A program made the position numbers and the translations under genes. The notes beneath the pieces are model-generated. The model was not told where the DNA came from. It was given only the letters and a program-made list of their open reading frames with translations, and did not search any database. 64,000 nucleotides of DNA from Anniella stebbinsi (lineage: Eukaryota; Chordata; Lepidosauria; Squamata; Anniellidae), in the NCBI GenBank assembly GCA_029215795.1, contig JARDYH010000002.1:276900310-276964309 (forward strand), given 5' to 3'. Shown piece by piece: positions 21,003 through 31,965 of this stretch (its first letter is position 1; every line of letters begins with the position of its first letter).

Positions 21003-22050
21003 AACTAAACTTTCCTAATGAAACTAAATTTCCTACGTGTGGTCATAGTTTCTTCCTTTTAGGTATTCAATTAATGTTGTTTTCAGGCACATAGAATTTT
21101 TCACAGTCTCTTTATTCCATTGCAGCCCATGAATTTTCTTTGAAGTAACTGGATAAAAGGCTATCATCCTATAATAGTTTAGCATTTTTCAGCTTTAGGT
21201 CTGATTTCTCTGGTCATTGTATAATTTCACATAAATGTTTCACTTAGGAGATAGTTGATAGTTGCGTCAGATTTTTTTCATTTGGAGATTTACAGACCCA
21301 TTTATAAAAATGTACACCAGGAGTAGAGGAGCATGAAATTCCATCCTCAAAAGGACTCTAGAAATAATTTTAGGTATATAGTTAGACAGATGACAGAGAG
21401 ATAAAGAGATAGATTGCTGCTTTATCAACGAAGTCCTTTTGATCCAAAAATTAAAAAAAAAACCCTCTAAGCTCCTCACAGGAGTGATAGAGCTCGTTTG
21501 CACTGTTAATCATGCGAATGAACTAAGTAGCACCATTCAGAGGTATGTTTCATCTTTGAGAGTAGTATAATAATCTATAATAATGGTAGAGGAAAATATA
21601 AGAGTTAAAGATACCTTGCTTTGTTTGATACATGCATTTAGGATTGAGGCGATCAGTAGCACAAAGAGTGGCTAAAAAGCATACAACAGAGTCAGCCTGG
21701 AATTTGTCATGCCATAACTTAGTGGTAGAGTACATACTTTGCGTGCAGAAGGTCGGAGGTTTGATCCCTGGCATCTCCAGGCAGGGCTAGAAAAGACTCC
21801 TGCCCCAAATCCTGAAGGGCTTCCACCAGTCCTAGTAGACAATCCTGGGCTAGATGGACCAATGGTCTGACGGAGTAAAACGCAGCTTCCTGCGTCCAGG
21901 AGCTGGGTGAGATCCTGCCTGAAAACCCCATGTAAGGCATCCTGAGTTTCCCAATGAGTGGCACATGTGTAAATAACATCAAATGAATCAACACCTTTTC
22001 TCTCTTCAGTGTATTAAAGCTGTGTGGAAAGTGTTCTAATTTTCTCACCG
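21003..22050. repeat. 3' flank of IFIT gene A, duplicated downstream of gene B
   Basis: Blocks such as 'gagtagaggagc' (near 21323), the 'gagttaaagat...ttgctttg' area near 21605 and 'aggcatcctgagtttccc' near 21935 have counterparts at 36115, 37938 and 38086 beyond gene B, in the same order. The two copies carry different insertions: a SINE here, L2 sequences there. This is non-coding segmental duplication. I saw no clear AATAAA close to the stop codon. Confidence 0.6.
21710..21897 (+). mobile_element. tRNA-derived SINE
   Basis: The head has Pol III-like boxes: A-box-like 'tagtggtagagtac' and B-box-like 'ggtttgatccc'. It is followed by a body ending 'ctagatggaccaatggtctg' and 'gcagcttcctgcgt'. 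This layout matches a widespread squamate SINE type. The head is not a functional tRNA. Confidence 0.7.
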
Positions 22051-22800
22051 GTATGCATAGCTAAATGTAACTCTCATATCGTGATCTTTTTCATTCAGTG
22101 CTGAACTAGTATTTAACTGTACAGCATTAACTTCTGCATGTTTTGCAATATTATAGTCTAATATTATTAGCATGTTTCCAATGCTAGTGTGAATTATATG
22201 AATTAAATGTATTTATTAAATTCATCACTGCTTGAGAAATCCATATGCAGGCAATTTCAAGTCTTCAGACCCCATCCATTTATTGCAGAGAGATCCCCTT
22301 GCAAACAGGTATATTTGCTCCAATGCTGCCAAGTGCCATCCATGATCTTCTCCTGTCCTCCAGCAATCTTCATAGAATATGGAACTTCCTTGGTGCCCAA
22401 CTCACCAGCCCCAATTGGCACCAGAAGCCACTGCATAGAGCAGCTCTGGGCAGAGATGAGGTTTACAGGATCTAGTTTGTTTTTCACTAGAACATTCAAA
22501 ACTGTGGCTCAAGAAAGCAGACCTAGAACGGTGGAACAAAGAGCTTCTGAACACCTGTACTGCATAGGGATTTGTTTTCGGAACCGGAGCAGGAGATTGC
22601 ACACACATCCTTTCACACGCAGAACTACTCTCTTCTTTTCCAACCAGTTTATTTGATTTCAGCAGCCTAATTTAAGAGGGGGAGGAAGCTTTTTGTTATC
22701 ACTACTGTTAAACCATGGAGAGCTAAGAACTCTTGCTGCTCCACTAAAGCACCTGGGGATCTACCTTGTGCCCAGCCCTGATGAAGAGGCCATATTTTTC
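22051..22800. other. No gene recognised
   Basis: Overlapping frames of up to 149 codons at 22207-22656 on the plus strand have no known motif, and other frames overlap on the minus strand. I do not support a gene here. Confidence 0.4.
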
Positions 22801-22814
22801 AACGGAATACAGTT

Positions 22815-22910
22815 CCAGCCTTCCACAGCATGAGGTCCTCCAGCTGTGTTGGACTACGACCCCCATTATCCTAATTCATCAGGGCCATGCTGAAAGGTTG
22901 GGGAAAGCTG
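22815..22910. repeat. ACTACAACTCCCAT foldback repeat, worn
   Basis: 'cagcatgaggtcctccagct', 'gttggactacgacccccatt' and the right remnant 'catgctgaaaggttggggaa' keep the order of the family. Confidence 0.5.
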
Positions 22911-24025
22911 TAAGATTTTATCATAAGGTTTTATCCCATAGGGATTATCTTCACTGCTAGCATTTGCATGGAAAACATCTGAATTGTAACACTATCTGAG
23001 AAAAATCAACAAATCAGTACTACATTTTTGGCCCAGGGCAAAATGGAGTTTTTAGGCCTTCATCTTGAATCTCCCCCAAATGCTGTCAGTAGCTACCATA
23101 GCATATTTGAATACATGGAATATTGAAGTGTACTATATTACTTAGTTTAGTATGTAATATTTGTTGTGCTAAAGTCATTAATAACCATGGCATGAATGCC
23201 AATTCACTTCCATGCTTCCCAAGCAAAATGTGGGGAGCTCTGGAGGATGAAATTGACAAGTTCTTTGACAGATAGAGGGCTGTTATTACCATGAATGCCA
23301 AGTCACCAGGCAGGCAAACCTACTTTTAAGATCTTCACGTTATTCTAGTGAAAGATCCTTTTTGACAATAATTAATGAATCATCTAATACCTAAACAGGT
23401 AGCCTACTTCAATGACCTTTCTTGATTTCCTTTTGGCACGCCCATCAATTAAATGCATAATGGCAATGTGGTTGGACACTGTGTGAACAGAGTGCTGGAC
23501 TAGATGGACCCTTGGTCTGATCCAGCATAGCTCTTCTTGCATAAATTTTCAAAAGGTATATGGCAATCCTTTACCAGGTTCAATTTCCTAAAGGTAGGCT
23601 CACTTGACGCAACTTGATATGGGAATGCTACTGAGCCAGAAATAGGCTTTTCAGACATTTTGCGTACATTTGCTTTAAGGCAATCAATGTGCAGTTTTTC
23701 CCAGAGTTGTCACAGATCTTGAGCCTTGTAAAGAAAATCCAAAAAGGGATAGGCTACAGGGTTGTAACGTTTTCTAGATAACATAGGTCTCAGCGGGGAG
23801 GTTCCCAAAAGCTAAGGATTCTTCATTCTTTGTTATATATTTTAACAGCTTGTGTTACTTCAGCTCCTGAGGAAGGATTTTTTATCCAAAACACATAGAG
23901 CATACTGAACTTTTTTAAAATTAAAGATAAGAACTTTTACCAACACCAGAGCTTGTCTCACTTTTTGCATCTGCATAGAGAACTCAAGAAAGAGAGCCAA
24001 TTCACAATTTATATTTTTAAAATGA
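22911..24025. other. No gene recognised; one SINE-like fragment
   Basis: Contains the short SINE-like fragment at 23470-23545 ('agtgctggactagatggacc', 'tctgatccagcatagctctt'). No supported exon. Confidence 0.4.
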
Positions 24026-24027
24026 TT

Positions 24028-24120
24028 TCATGGTTTTAATTTTTGTGAACCGCCCAGAGAGCTTCGGCTATGGGGCAGTATAAAAATGCAATAAATAAAT
24101 AATAAATAAATAATAAATAA
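24028..24120 (+). mobile_element. L2 LINE 3' tail
   Basis: 'gtgaaccgcccagagagctt', 'ggggcagtataaaaatgc' and (AATAAATAAT)n. 3' terminus only. Confidence 0.7.
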
Positions 24121-24299
24121 GCTCAGGCCAAGTCATGCATGCATCTTATATGCTCAGGCAATTAATCACTCTCACACACATTCTTATCTGACCCGGGCAG
24201 ACAAGCAAATAGTAGGAAAGTTCCACTGAGCTGCTGGTGGTAGGCAAGCCTCTTGAGCAAGAGCTGCTTTATGGCCCAGTGGCAGACACAACTTGCCTT

Positions 24300-24480
24300 C
24301 ACTGAGTTGGACTCAAGTAGCTCCAGAGCAAGTGAGCCAAGCAGGGCAACTCCATCCTCCTCCCCAGTGGAGGCAGCTGGTTCTGAGGTCAGTGGGATGG
24401 TGAATCCACTCAGAGTCTCAGGCAAAACTCTAAAGGAGCTCCCCAAGGTGCCTTCAGCACCATCACTGGGCATAGATCAG
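24300..24480. repeat. Dispersed repeat similar to 53316-53520
   Basis: 'gtggaggcagctggttctga' and 'aaaactctaaaggagct' parallel 'gtggaggctgatggctctga' and 'agaactctaaaggagcc' in the foldback at 53316-53520. Family unknown. Confidence 0.45.
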
Positions 24481-24595
24481 GGTGCCATTGTGTGTAACAC
24501 AATTACAACAGAAACTACAACGAGGGGGGGGCAAAAAGCAGCAACAACAAAAAGAACATGGGGGAAATGGATTCATTCATAACCATTTGCAACAC

Positions 24596-24919
24596 GAGGC
24601 TGACCATATGAAAAGGAGGACAGGGCTCATGTAACTTTTAACAGTTGTAGAGAAAAGGGAATTTCAGCTAGTGTCATTTGTATGCAATTAGTTCCTGGTG
24701 AAATTCCCTCTTCATCATAACAGTTAAAGTTGCAGGAGCCCTGGCTTCTTTTGTATATGGTCACTCTAGTATAGTGCCTGCAACTTTAAATGTTGTGATG
24801 AAGAGGGAATTTCACCAGGAACTAATTGCATACAAATGACACTGGCTGAAATTCCCTTTTCTCTACTACAACTGTTAAAGTTACATGAGCCCTGTCCTCC
24901 TCTTCAAATGGTCAGCCTA
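24596..24919. mobile_element. TAGGCTGACCAT-family foldback hAT-like element, complete
   Basis: The left end GAGGCTGACCAT pairs with the right end (minus strand TAGGCTGACCAT). The 8-bp target-site duplication TGCAACAC is perfect at 24588-24595 and 24920-24927. The whole 324 bp folds back on itself with two nested inverted unit pairs ('aacagttgtagagaaaaggg' and 'gaaattccctcttcatca'). It has no coding capacity. Confidence 0.85.
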
Positions 24920-25194
24920 TGCAACACTATTATTGAAAGGAAAAGGGGGGGAACCCAACACTTCCCCCCATATATATGTTAACATGGGCAGTAAATATAT
25001 CTAAATAAGCACTCATACAAAATTGACTATGGACTGTATGTGCAAAATTGGGCAACATATACCTGATCCACACACACGAAAACAAAAAGCCACCCTAAAT
25101 CTTTAAAAACAAACAGCTGGATAGAATAACCATCAGGTTGGAAACCATTCTTCAGTGCAATGCTACGCATGTTGAATCAGACGTGGCCTTCTGG

Positions 25195-25315
25195 GCAAAA
25201 TCCCACATAAATCCTAATTAGAGTAGACCCATTGAAATGTGATTTAAGTTAGTCATGGCTAACAAGTCCCATTCATTTCAATGGGTATCCTCTAAGTAGG
25301 ACTTACGTAGGACTT
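25195..25315. repeat. Degenerate dispersed repeat (CCCATTGA/TCAATGGG palindrome)
   Basis: 'gtagacccattgaaatgtga' and 'catttcaatgggtatcctc' form the inverted pair typical of the repeat at 6139-6320. Confidence 0.4.
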
Positions 25316-25375
25316 TTGATGTGGCTTACTCTCTAGGGTGTGGTTTAGGGAAACAGCCTTCCTTTCTTCTGATTG

Positions 25376-27185
25376 CTGGGGTGTGCACGGACCCCCCGGA
25401 TCGGATCGGGACCCGGATCGGGACCTCCAATTTTGTCCCGGACCGGTTCGGACAAAATCGGAGGCCCCCCGGACCGGATCGAGTCCGATCCCGACCCAAA
25501 AATCGTACATTTTTGGATCGGCCGCCATTTTTTTCCCCATAGACTTGCATTGCAATGCAAGTCTATGAGGAAAAAATGGCGGCGGGTGGGTAAGGGGGGG
25601 CCTAACTCCCTCCCCCCCCCCGGGGCCGTCCGCTGTGGACGGCCCCGGCAGGTAAACCCCCTCCCCCGCGCTCCCTACCCCCCCTGGGGCCGCCCGCTTC
25701 CATCCGCTGGCGCCCGCGGGCGCCAGCGGATAGAAGCGGACGGCTCCGGGGGGGGGTAAGCCCCCTTCCCCGCCACTGCTTACCTTCTCGGCCCGTCCGG
25801 CGCCGGCGGCTACTACCAGCGGGCTCCGCGGCCTACTCTCGAGTAGCGCGCCGGGTGATGACATCACCCGGCGCGCCATCCTAGAGCAGGCCGCGGAGCC
25901 TGCTGGGAGTAGTAGGCGCCGGCGCCGGACGGGAGCCGCCGGGCCGGGCAGGTAAGGGCCCCCCTCCCCCCTCCGCGCGCCCCCTCCTCCCCTCCACGCA
26001 CCCCCTCCTTACCTTTCCGGCCCGGCGGCTCCCGTCCGGCGCCGGCGCCTACTACTTCCAGCAGGCTCCGCGGCCTGCTCTCGAGTAGCGCGCCGGGTGA
26101 TGACATCACCCGGCGCGCCATCCTAGAGCAGGCCGCGGAGCCTGCTGGGAGTAGTAGGCGCCGGCGCCGGACGGGAGCCGCCGGGCCGGGCAGGTAAGGG
26201 CCCCCCTCCCCCCTCCGCGCGCCCCCTCCTCCCCTCCACGCACCCCCTCCTTACCTTTCCGGCCCGGCGGCTCCCGTCCGGCGCCGGCGCCTACTACTTC
26301 CAGCAGGCTCCGCGGCCTGCTCTCGAGTAGCACGCCGGGTGATGACATCACCCGGCGTGCCATCCTAGAGCAGGCCGCGGAGCCTGCTGGGAGTAGTAGG
26401 CGCCGGCGCCGGACGGGAGCCGCCGGGCCGGGCAGGTAAGGGCCCCCCTCCCCCTTCCGCGCGCCCCCTCCTCCCCTCCACGCACCCCCTCCTTACCTTT
26501 CCGGCCCGGCGGCTCCCGTCCGGCGCCGGCGCCTACTATTTCCAGCAGGCTCCGTGGCCTGCTCTAGAGTAGCGCGCCGGGTGATGACATCACCCGGCGC
26601 GCCATCCTAGAGCAGGCCGCGGAGCCTGCTGGGAGTAGTAGGCGCCGGCGCCGGACGGGAGCCGCCGGGCCGGAAAGGTAAGGGCCCCCCTCCCCCCTCC
26701 GCGCGCCCCCTCCTCCCCTCCACGCACCCCCTCCTTACCTTTCCAGCCCGGCGGCTCCCGTCCGGCGCCGGCGCCTACTACTTCCAGCAGGCTCCGCGGC
26801 CTGCTCTAGAGTAGCGCGCCGGGTGATGACATCACCCGGCGCGCCACCCTAGAGCAGGCCGCGGAGCCTGCTAGTAGTAGTAGGCGCCGGCGCCGGACGG
26901 GAGCCACCGGGCCGAGAAGGTAAGTGCCCCCCTCCTCCCCCCCCCCCCCCCCGCTGTCCACTTTCATCGGCGGGCGCCCGCTGGCGCCCGCCAATGGAAG
27001 CGGCGGTGGGCGCCAGTGGGCGCCCGCCGATCCGCCGATCCGCCGAACCGGTTCAGAGCTTTTTCGGACCGGTTCGGATTGGATCGGCCGATCCAGCTGC
27101 GGGATCGGAAATCGGATAATTTATCCGATTTCCCACTGGACCGGACTCGGATCGTGGATCGGGTCCGATCCAGTGCACATCCCTA
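25376..27185 (+). mobile_element. GC-rich foldback hAT-like element, copy 2 (five palindromic units)
   Basis: Same architecture as copy 1: GGATCGG-rich ends, the GCCGCCATTTTTT hairpin near 25521-25583 and tandem palindromes centred at 25861, 26103, 26345, 26587 and 26829, all 242 bp apart. It therefore has one unit more than copies 1 and 3. The left end reads CTGGGGTGTGCAC (two changes from the TAGGGGTGTGCAC of copy 1) and the right end is intact (minus strand TAGGGATGTGCAC). No target-site duplication is recognisable, so the left end may be altered. The unit centred at 26345 has the substitutions CACGCC/GGCGTG in both arms, so the palindrome stays paired. Confidence 0.85.
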
Positions 27186-27455
27186 CTATTTATGTAGGGA
27201 GGTGATGAAAAAAAACATGAGACCTGACCCCCTTCCCTGGGGCATTCCCCACTTCAACCCCATCTCCCAGTCCATTCTAACGCTGCTTAAATAAGCGCGG
27301 TTAGTCAGATGCGTTAATCAAGAGTCATGATCGATCAGGCCAGTTCGTACTTCTGGCCCAAATCCACAACAACAACATCAGTGCAGTGGGATCACAAAAA
27401 AAGAAAACAAATTCCACTCCGGGATGGGGAAGTCGCTTTTAGCGTAACAACGTTA

Positions 27456-27468
27456 AGTTTCGTTTCCC
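27456..27468 (-). promoter_or_regulatory. ISRE-like site, IFIT gene B
   Basis: AGTTTCGTTTCCC (minus strand GGGAAACGAAACT) has two IRF half-sites, with spacing one base shorter than the consensus. It corresponds to 16800-16813 of gene A. Confidence 0.5.
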
Positions 27469-27501
27469 AAGAACTCTCTCTCGCTTTGTCTCTCTCATAT
27501 G

Positions 27502-27514
27502 AGTTTCGCTTTCC
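27502..27514 (-). promoter_or_regulatory. Consensus ISRE, IFIT gene B
   Basis: AGTTTCGCTTTCC reads GGAAAGCGAAACT on the minus strand, an exact match to the ISRE core GAAANNGAAACT, 140-152 bp upstream of the exon 1 ATG. This is the expected site for IRF/ISGF3 control of an IFIT gene. Confidence 0.75.
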
Positions 27515-27653
27515 ATTTTCTTGTGTAGAGCGAAGAAAACATCCTCCCGGAAACAGCCAGAACAGCGGGTGCTTGTCCTTCAGAAAAGGATAGATAGCAG
27601 CTCTTTAGAGCGAAACTATCCAAGTTTTCTTTTACAAATTCTCGTCGGAAATC

Positions 27654-27658
27654 ATGAG
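27654..27658 (+). CDS. IFIT5: IFIT gene B, coding part of exon 1
   Basis: ATGAG followed by the donor GTAAGT (27659-27664), in the context 'ggaaatcatgaggtaagtaa', matches 'tgaaatcatgaggtaagtaa' of gene A. It splices to the acceptor ending at 34424. The intron is about 6.8 kb, against about 2.6 kb in gene A. Confidence 0.8.
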
Positions 27659-27699
27659 GTAAGTAAGACAGAATCAGTAACAGTGCAGGCTTCTTATTT

Positions 27700-28345
27700 A
27701 TAGTGTTTATCTAATACCATAGGCGTGCGCAGCACATTTCATTAGGGTGTAAACCATGGGAATCGGGGCCTTTCCCACCCCCATGCCCTCAGTTGGAGAA
27801 GTTGGGGTGGGTGGAAAAGCAGCAGGAGGGTCACCTGCACCTGGGGCCACCTGCGCAGGGAGCGCCGCTACCCCCGCCTCTGTCTCCTCTACCTCCACAC
27901 CAGCTCTGATGGGGAGACAGGAGGGGAGCCGCCGTTGGCTTGCCCGGAGATCTGGCTTTCTCTTCCCCCCCCCCCTTCCTGGCTCAAGGGCGCCTCCGCC
28001 TCCTCTACCTCTTCCCACTCCGAGCTGGGCGGGGAGCCGCTGCCACAGCCTTGTCCCGACCTTCTCCGCCCTGATTCCAGGGCGACACAGCTAGCGCTGC
28101 TCTTTCGTCTGCCCGTGCCGAGCTGGGCCTCCGGGCTCCAGTGCAGCACACGGGCTGCCCAGAGCGGCGGCGGCAAGGAACAGGAGGCGGCGGCCGGGCT
28201 TCCCCTCCCTCCGTCCCTCAGCCGGGCAGCGCCAGAGTCCACATCCGCTCCCCGGGTGTGGGACGGGGCTGAGGGCTTGCAGGGCGCACTATCGAAAGGC
28301 CCTGTGTGCACGCCATTGTTTAATACTAGGCATTCCATGAAGAAA
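27700..28345. other. GC-rich intronic block, possible DNA-transposon remnant
   Basis: CpG-rich sequence bounded by 'taggcgtgcgcagcac' on the left and (minus strand) 'tggcgtgcacacaggg' on the right, which may be imperfect terminal inverted repeats. Frames of up to 177 codons on both strands are compositional. I see no protein motif and no clear target-site duplication. Confidence 0.3.
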
Positions 28346-28611
28346 TCGAGAGTCATGGGACCAAAATGAGAGCCGAATGCCTGAGTGACTTCTGTGCAAG
28401 CCTTGCGCACCCCCAGCCCCAATTCGGATCAGGGTCGTGGAAATTTGGGAGGGTGGATTTTAAGCTTTCTCCTGCTTTTGAGCTGAGAAGAGTGGTTGTT
28501 GTTTTAACCCAGTGTGTGTGTGTTGGGGGGGGGAATTCAGCAAGAAATTGGGAAAGGGTTTTTTAAATTCCCAACTTCGAATCTTGGAGGTCCTGATAGC
28601 TCTGTTGTGCT

Positions 28612-29105
28612 ATGACTGGTTTCGCATGACACATTAGGCAATGGAGGGGGGGAAGCAACCATCAGTTGTGTTGCTTATAGTTTATTGTGGAGAGTTACAC
28701 ACCACACACACACAACTGACGGCACACTATTCTGCCCAATTAAGCAAGGGAGAGAAACAACGGGCTTGCAAGTTGTGTAGCCCAAAGCCCCGTTGTTTAA
28801 AGTGTTGTCCGAAACCAACCCCCCTCTCTCCGTGCACTATTCCGTTTGGGCATAGAGTTCTGCCGCCAAAACAGCTGAAACCCCCCCCCCCGCTGCTCTG
28901 ATACAGCCAGCAGAACTTGCAGTGCATGCTGGGATACTGCTGGAGGTCTGAGGGAGGGGGCGAGGAGACGCAGCAACCAAGATGGATGCCAGAACTTTCA
29001 GCTGTTCAACGGATGGACAGAATAGCAAGCACCGCATACATAATGCACGGTCAGTACGCTATTTCCCCCTCCGTTGCCTAATGTGCCGTGCAAAACCAGC
29101 CAGGG
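28612..29105. mobile_element. Foldback element with CTGGTTT(C/T)GCA ends
   Basis: The left 'ctggtttcgcatgacacatt' pairs with the right (minus strand) 'ctggttttgcacggcacatt', an inverted repeat of about 26 bp with few mismatches continuing into 'aggcaa'. The interior has a C-run and no coding motif. It resembles 31163-31659 in interior phrases such as 'aacaactggcttgcaagttg'. It is intronic in IFIT gene B. Confidence 0.6.
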
Positions 29106-29139
29106 TCTAGTTAGGTCTTCAGCATACTAGGCTGTTAAT

Positions 29140-29290
29140 GTTTGCTTAGAAGTAAGGCCCTTTGTTAAACGACCTACCTCCCAAGAAGGGCCATGTCGGA
29201 TCATCACCTAATGCAGCTATCTCAGTCCCAATTTCTAAAGATTATGCCCCATAAATGGAGACTTACTTCTGAGTAAGCATGCAGAGAGAG
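29140..29290. repeat. GTTTACTCAGAAGTAA-type dispersed repeat
   Basis: 'tgtttgcttagaagtaaggc' and the inverse 'ggagacttacttctgagtaa' bracket this stretch, as in the repeat at 6139-6320. Confidence 0.45.
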
Positions 29291-29398
29291 GATTGGTTGT
29301 GCGGCAAACGTAACAATGAATTAAAAGCCAGGGCTGGATTAAAACAGTCATCATTACCCTGATGTTCAGGCTGTGTGAATGATATTGTTTAAGTAGTC

Positions 29399-29532
29399 CA
29401 GCTCTCTTTAGCCTAGTGCCCTCCAGATGTTTGGGCTACAAATCCCAGCATTTCTGACCTTTGGTCATGTTGACTGGGGCTGATGGGAACTGAAGTCCAA
29501 AACATCCAGAAAGCACCAGACTGGGAAAGGCT
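29399..29532. repeat. ACTACAACTCCCAT foldback repeat
   Basis: Left arm 'cctagtgccctccagatgtt' and 'gggctacaaatcccagcatt'; right arm 'gctgatgggaactgaagtcc' and 'agcaccagactgggaaaggc'. The two arms are inverted copies around 'ggtcatgttgactgg'. MITE-like. Confidence 0.65.
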
Positions 29533-29789
29533 AATGTACCCAAAGTCACATCTAGGCAGGTATCAGCAGGCTAGGAGACACCCAAGATTTGCAGCAGTAG
29601 GAAAAGTCGGGGGGGGGCACACAAAACAGCGCAACGAGATCTGAGCATGCACCGTGGTGGCCGTGGAATGCTGACAGACTCTTGGGAAAACGGCAAAGGT
29701 GGAACCGAACAGGGCGTCTGGAATCCTAAACTGCAGCACCTCACATTTTGTTCCTGTTTTGATTGTGCTAGCTTCCATTTTGCATAAAC

Positions 29790-29905
29790 CATGGGCAGGC
29801 AACCTGTGTTCAATTCAGACTCCCATAAGCCCCAGCCAGCAAGGCTAGTGGTCAGGTATGATGGGTGTTGTATTACAACAAGATCAAGAAGGCTGCAATT
29901 TCCCA
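29790..29905. repeat. ACTACAACTCCCAT foldback repeat, partial
   Basis: 'cagactcccataagccccag', 'ccagcaaggctagtggtcag' and 'gatgggtgttgtattacaac' form a worn palindrome of the same family. Confidence 0.45.
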
Positions 29906-31162
29906 ACCCGGGTCTAGGCATCCCAGCAAATGCACAATTCCTTTCATCCTTTGATTGTTAAATTGCGCTCGTGTGGTCAAAGAAATAAACCAGGGCCAAA
30001 CTAGATGTGATGTCATCATGTGAGATCAACGAATGTGCATATTTGTTGTTAAGTAAATGGAAGAGCCTCAGTACTATGAGGGTCCTGACAAAAACTGCCT
30101 CTCAGAAGCTACTTTTCACATTTCAATTGGTGCCAGTGGTTGCTTCTGCTAAAGTGCAAATAGTATCATCCGAGAGTCGATTTTTGTCTGGTCCATTGTA
30201 CCAAAGGAGAAAGGTAAGCTTCCCTCTTGCCAGCCCCCCATGTCTGCTCAAGCTTCTCCAAGCTGTTACTTGCCTAACAACAAATGTGCCCATTAATTGG
30301 ATTCACGCGATTAAAGGCACATCTACTTTGGCCCTTGTACCTGCATGTTCGCTTTTCATAGGTGCTCTGAGAAGAAAGGAATTCCTTCTTTCAAGTGCAG
30401 GAAGTGATGACTGTTGTCTTTTTCTGAGAAAGTCCTCTAAGAAATTTAATTAATCATCATTAAAGGGCTAGGCAGGTGTCACCAGTGCAGTTCATTTGCA
30501 TTGTACCTACAAAAGCGATGCTACTGGGTTTGGAAAAAATAACACCTACACCCCCTATTCAAGTGGTGAGACGTTTTAGGTGTTCCAGCAGTTATCCAAC
30601 CAGTTTCAGCTATTTTAGCAGTCTCTGATTCTAGTCACCTAAGTAAAAAATGCCTATAGTTAGATAAACCAGCACATTGTGGAGAATAGTTTTAGCTTTT
30701 GCATTTTTCCACATTGGGTTCTTCAAGACAGGGCTGCTAGTGCTACCAGTCAAAAAGCATTGTGCAGGTATTCCATCTTTTCCTCCTTAATATTTTTTAT
30801 AGAAAGAAAAAAGTTGGAAGAAGTGGTGGGTAAATGCTGACGAGTGGAAAACAATATCGTCTAGATGACACACACACACACACACACACACACATATTCT
30901 GTGAATGAGGCAGGCTGATGTCATGATAAAAGGCTTGTCTGCAAGCACTGTTGTAGGTTCTTCATGGGGGGGGCATTCAAGAACATGCTTCCTGCCTGCA
31001 GTCTAAAGTGGTACAGTCACAGAAGGACTCTTCCATGTTCTTTCTCTGCATTTACACATCAGTCCCCAGACTTCTGGAAGGCTTTTTTTCTTACATGGAC
31101 TGACACTCGCCTCCGTTGCTCTTTTACACAAAGCCTCCTCCGCTCTGAAGAAGTCAGTGATA
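29906..31162. other. Intron of IFIT gene B; no other gene recognised
   Basis: One 148-codon frame at 30007-30453 has no recognised domain and no supporting splice structure. A (CA)n microsatellite lies at about 30868-30894. Confidence 0.4.
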
Positions 31163-31659
31163 GGCTGCATTCAGACAACACATTAAGCAACTGAAACGGG
31201 GGTGGGGGGAGGGGGAACCATGCAGCTCACAAACTACTGATGGTATGCTATTCCGCCCAAATAAGCAACTGAGAGAAACAACTGGCTTGCAAGTTGTTTA
31301 GCTCAAAGCCAGTTGTTTAAAGTGTTGTGTGGAGGGGTGAGTGTGTTAATGGCATGCAGTGAATGGGTTAAAACACAAGCCCGTAGAGGCAGGCGGCAAG
31401 AGCGACCAAAGCGGCGGCTGCCACTCTGCTACAACTGGTACAACTTACAGAGGCTGCTGGAATAGAACTGGGAAGACTGAGGGGGAGGGGGAGGGGGCTG
31501 TGTCAGTCAAATGCTGGGTTGACTATTAGTCCACTCAACGCCAGCCCCAACCACTCACAGTTGTGTAGGAATATGTTGTGTGGGGAGTACCCACAAAATA
31601 ACCAACTATGAGTTGGCTACTCAACCCACCATTGACTAATGTGTTGTCCGAATTCAGCC
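31163..31659. mobile_element. Foldback element with GGCTG(C/A)ATTC ends
   Basis: The left GGCTGCATTCAGACAACACA and right (minus strand) GGCTGAATTCGGACAACACA ends match over about 23 bp with two mismatches. The interior shares 'aacaactggcttgcaagttg' with 28612-29105. I see no target-site duplication and no coding sequence. Confidence 0.65.
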
Positions 31660-31965
31660 GAACTTGGTCCTCTAAATCTGACAGAGGGGCTGTAGCAGGG
31701 CATTGATCATTATCTGGCGGTGAGAGCTCTGGAGCTGTTTCTGTGCTAGACCCCTCACCCGGATCTGCGACCTGTCATTCCTCTGAATCCGAGGAAGGCA
31801 TAACAATGTAGTTACCTCACAAATCGTTCTGGAGAGGCTGTTCAAAAGGCCCTCTCTTCGTTCATCACCAGCCTAATCGCTGAAGTTGGTCACACCTGAA
31901 GAAGGGTGCCCCAGGCAGGTCTCAAAGATTGGGCGGCTTCATCTTGGAGGAAGTACAAAGCATCC

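Noticed and set aside
21710..21790. tRNA gene
   Set aside because: The A- and B-box-like motifs are followed by a SINE body and no cloverleaf can be completed.
25368..27193. Target-site duplication for copy 2 of the GC-rich element
   Set aside because: The left flank TCTGATTG and right flank CTATTTAT do not match and the left terminus is altered.
27889..28422. 177-codon minus-strand and 144-codon plus-strand frames
   Set aside because: They overlap each other in GC-rich sequence with no motif, splice site or codon-usage support.
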